The notes beneath the pieces were generated by a model, which saw only the letters and a program-made list of their open reading frames with translations, ran no database searches and was not told the origin of the DNA. This document shows, piece by piece, positions 5,983 through 6,663 of a stretch of DNA of 6,663 bases (the stretch's first letter is position 1; each line of letters opens with the position of its first letter). The stretch comes from Lachnospira sp. (lineage in GTDB: Bacteria > Bacillota > Clostridia > Lachnospirales > Lachnospiraceae): NCBI GenBank assembly GCA_017626275.1, contig JAGAJD010000145.1, positions 1-6,663 of the forward strand, given 5' to 3'. Both the position numbers and the translations under genes were made by a program.

Positions 5983-6663
5983 TTACCCTCTGTCTTTTTG
6001 CCGTAATCCCCTCGAATAAATTATCCTGACAGCCACACCGCACAATAAAGTAATCACTCCCGCAGTAAAAAGATACACTACACAGTATTTATGAGAAAGT
6101 ACTGCACAGCTTATTATAATCCCGCCAAAAACAGCCATACCTGCCTCAATACCAAATCTAATAATTCCAATTCCCGATAATTTGCTCTGTTCTGCCCCCA
6201 GCTCGCTGTATAGCTTTAATTTGTCTTTTTCCTCAGCAAACCTGAAACAGTTCCATATTATGATAACAAGAAAATAAATCACCGACAATCCGATTATTGT
6301 AATCATATAGGAAAGAATTTTGTTTATGTAATTGATTCTGCAGATATCATTTTCATCAACATTACTTATGTAGGAATAGCCTTCCTTCTGTAAATATGCC
6401 TGTAAAATATTATCTGTCGCCTTATAAATTGAATCCAGCCCATAATTTACGCATAAAACATTTCCCGACAATACAACACCTTCATCTGACGGATATTCTT
6501 CCCCTAATATCTCAAAAAACGCAGAAAGATATATATTATACATTTTCTTTATAAACTCATCTGACATAATTATAACATTTCTTGACGGAAGTTCTTTTAA
6601 CACCGGAAATTTTTTATAAAATTCTGCTTTCTTTTCCTCGTCCATATATATAACACCTGCAAC
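5983..6663 (-). CDS. ABC transporter permease, FtsX/MacB-like C-terminal part (5' end outside window)
   Basis: The frame is open to the window edge with no stop before it, so this is the C-terminal 226 residues of a longer protein. The Met at 6645 is most likely internal. Residues about 1-112 of the fragment are soluble and probably extracytoplasmic. They are followed by TM helices at about 117-140, 167-190 and 193-215. Between the first two helices lies a charged cytoplasmic loop with KLYSELGAEQSKL, which matches the FtsX-domain pattern where a helix and a LGA turn contact the ATPase. The protein ends with a short basic tail and TAA. It would be the membrane part of an exporter or mechanotransmission complex, with the ATPase encoded at the operon end as its likely partner. 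Full length, the number of FtsX domains and substrate class cannot be judged here. Confidence 0.8.
   Translation of the reverse strand, partial: VAGVIYMDEEKKAEFYKKFPVLKELPSRNVIIMSDEFIKKMYNIYLSAFFEILGEEYPSDEGVVLSGNVLCVNYGLDSIYKATDNILQAYLQKEGYSYISNVDENDICRINYINKILSYMITIIGLSVIYFLVIIIWNCFRFAEEKDKLKLYSELGAEQSKLSGIGIIRFGIEAGMAVFGGIIISCAVLSHKYCVVYLFTAGVITLLCGVAVRIIYSRGLRQKDRG

Noticed and set aside
5969..6043. 25-codon N-terminal extension of the response regulator
   Set aside because: It overlaps the permease end, has no family match, and ignores the strong ribosome binding site before the ATG at 5968.

Overview
The window looks like chromosomal DNA of a low-GC Firmicute, most likely a gut-type Clostridia member of the Lachnospiraceae group. 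The evidence is AT-rich sequence, strong AGGAGG-type ribosome binding sites, near-consensus sigma-A promoters, and a eukaryote-like (type II) NADP isocitrate dehydrogenase. The assignment is an inference from gene style; there is no rRNA or other marker.

Left part (1-3390): two housekeeping genes diverge from a shared intergenic region of about 220 bp. On the minus strand is icd (NADP-dependent isocitrate dehydrogenase, 2-oxoglutarate supply). On the plus strand is a glutamine-hydrolysing asparagine synthase, asnB type. Each has its own recognisable promoter with a 17-bp spacer. Both enzymes belong to carbon/nitrogen metabolism, but their pairing is only suggestive. The asparagine synthase gene ends at a strong hairpin with T-tracts that lies between two convergent genes and probably terminates both.

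Right part (3393-6663): a minus-strand operon, entered part-way through its first visible gene. In transcription order it holds the C-terminal third or so of an FtsX/MacB-type ABC permease (5' end outside the window), an OmpR/PhoB-family response regulator, a membrane sensor histidine kinase, and a MacB/LolD/BceA-type ABC ATPase. This is a two-component system tied to an ABC exporter of the kind that in Firmicutes commonly senses and resists antimicrobial peptides or envelope stress. The substrate cannot be read from the sequence. The order permease-regulator-kinase-ATPase is less usual, with the ATPase last and separated from the permease.

The most notable observation is in the kinase. Its reading frame is interrupted by a single in-frame TGA at 4345-4347, directly followed by ATG, between the N box and the G1 box of the ATP-binding domain. 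The frame is unchanged on both sides and all other kinase motifs are intact, so this is a point nonsense change, a sequencing error or an unusual split gene, not an indel. I see no CRISPR array, tRNA, rRNA, insertion sequence or clearly novel system.
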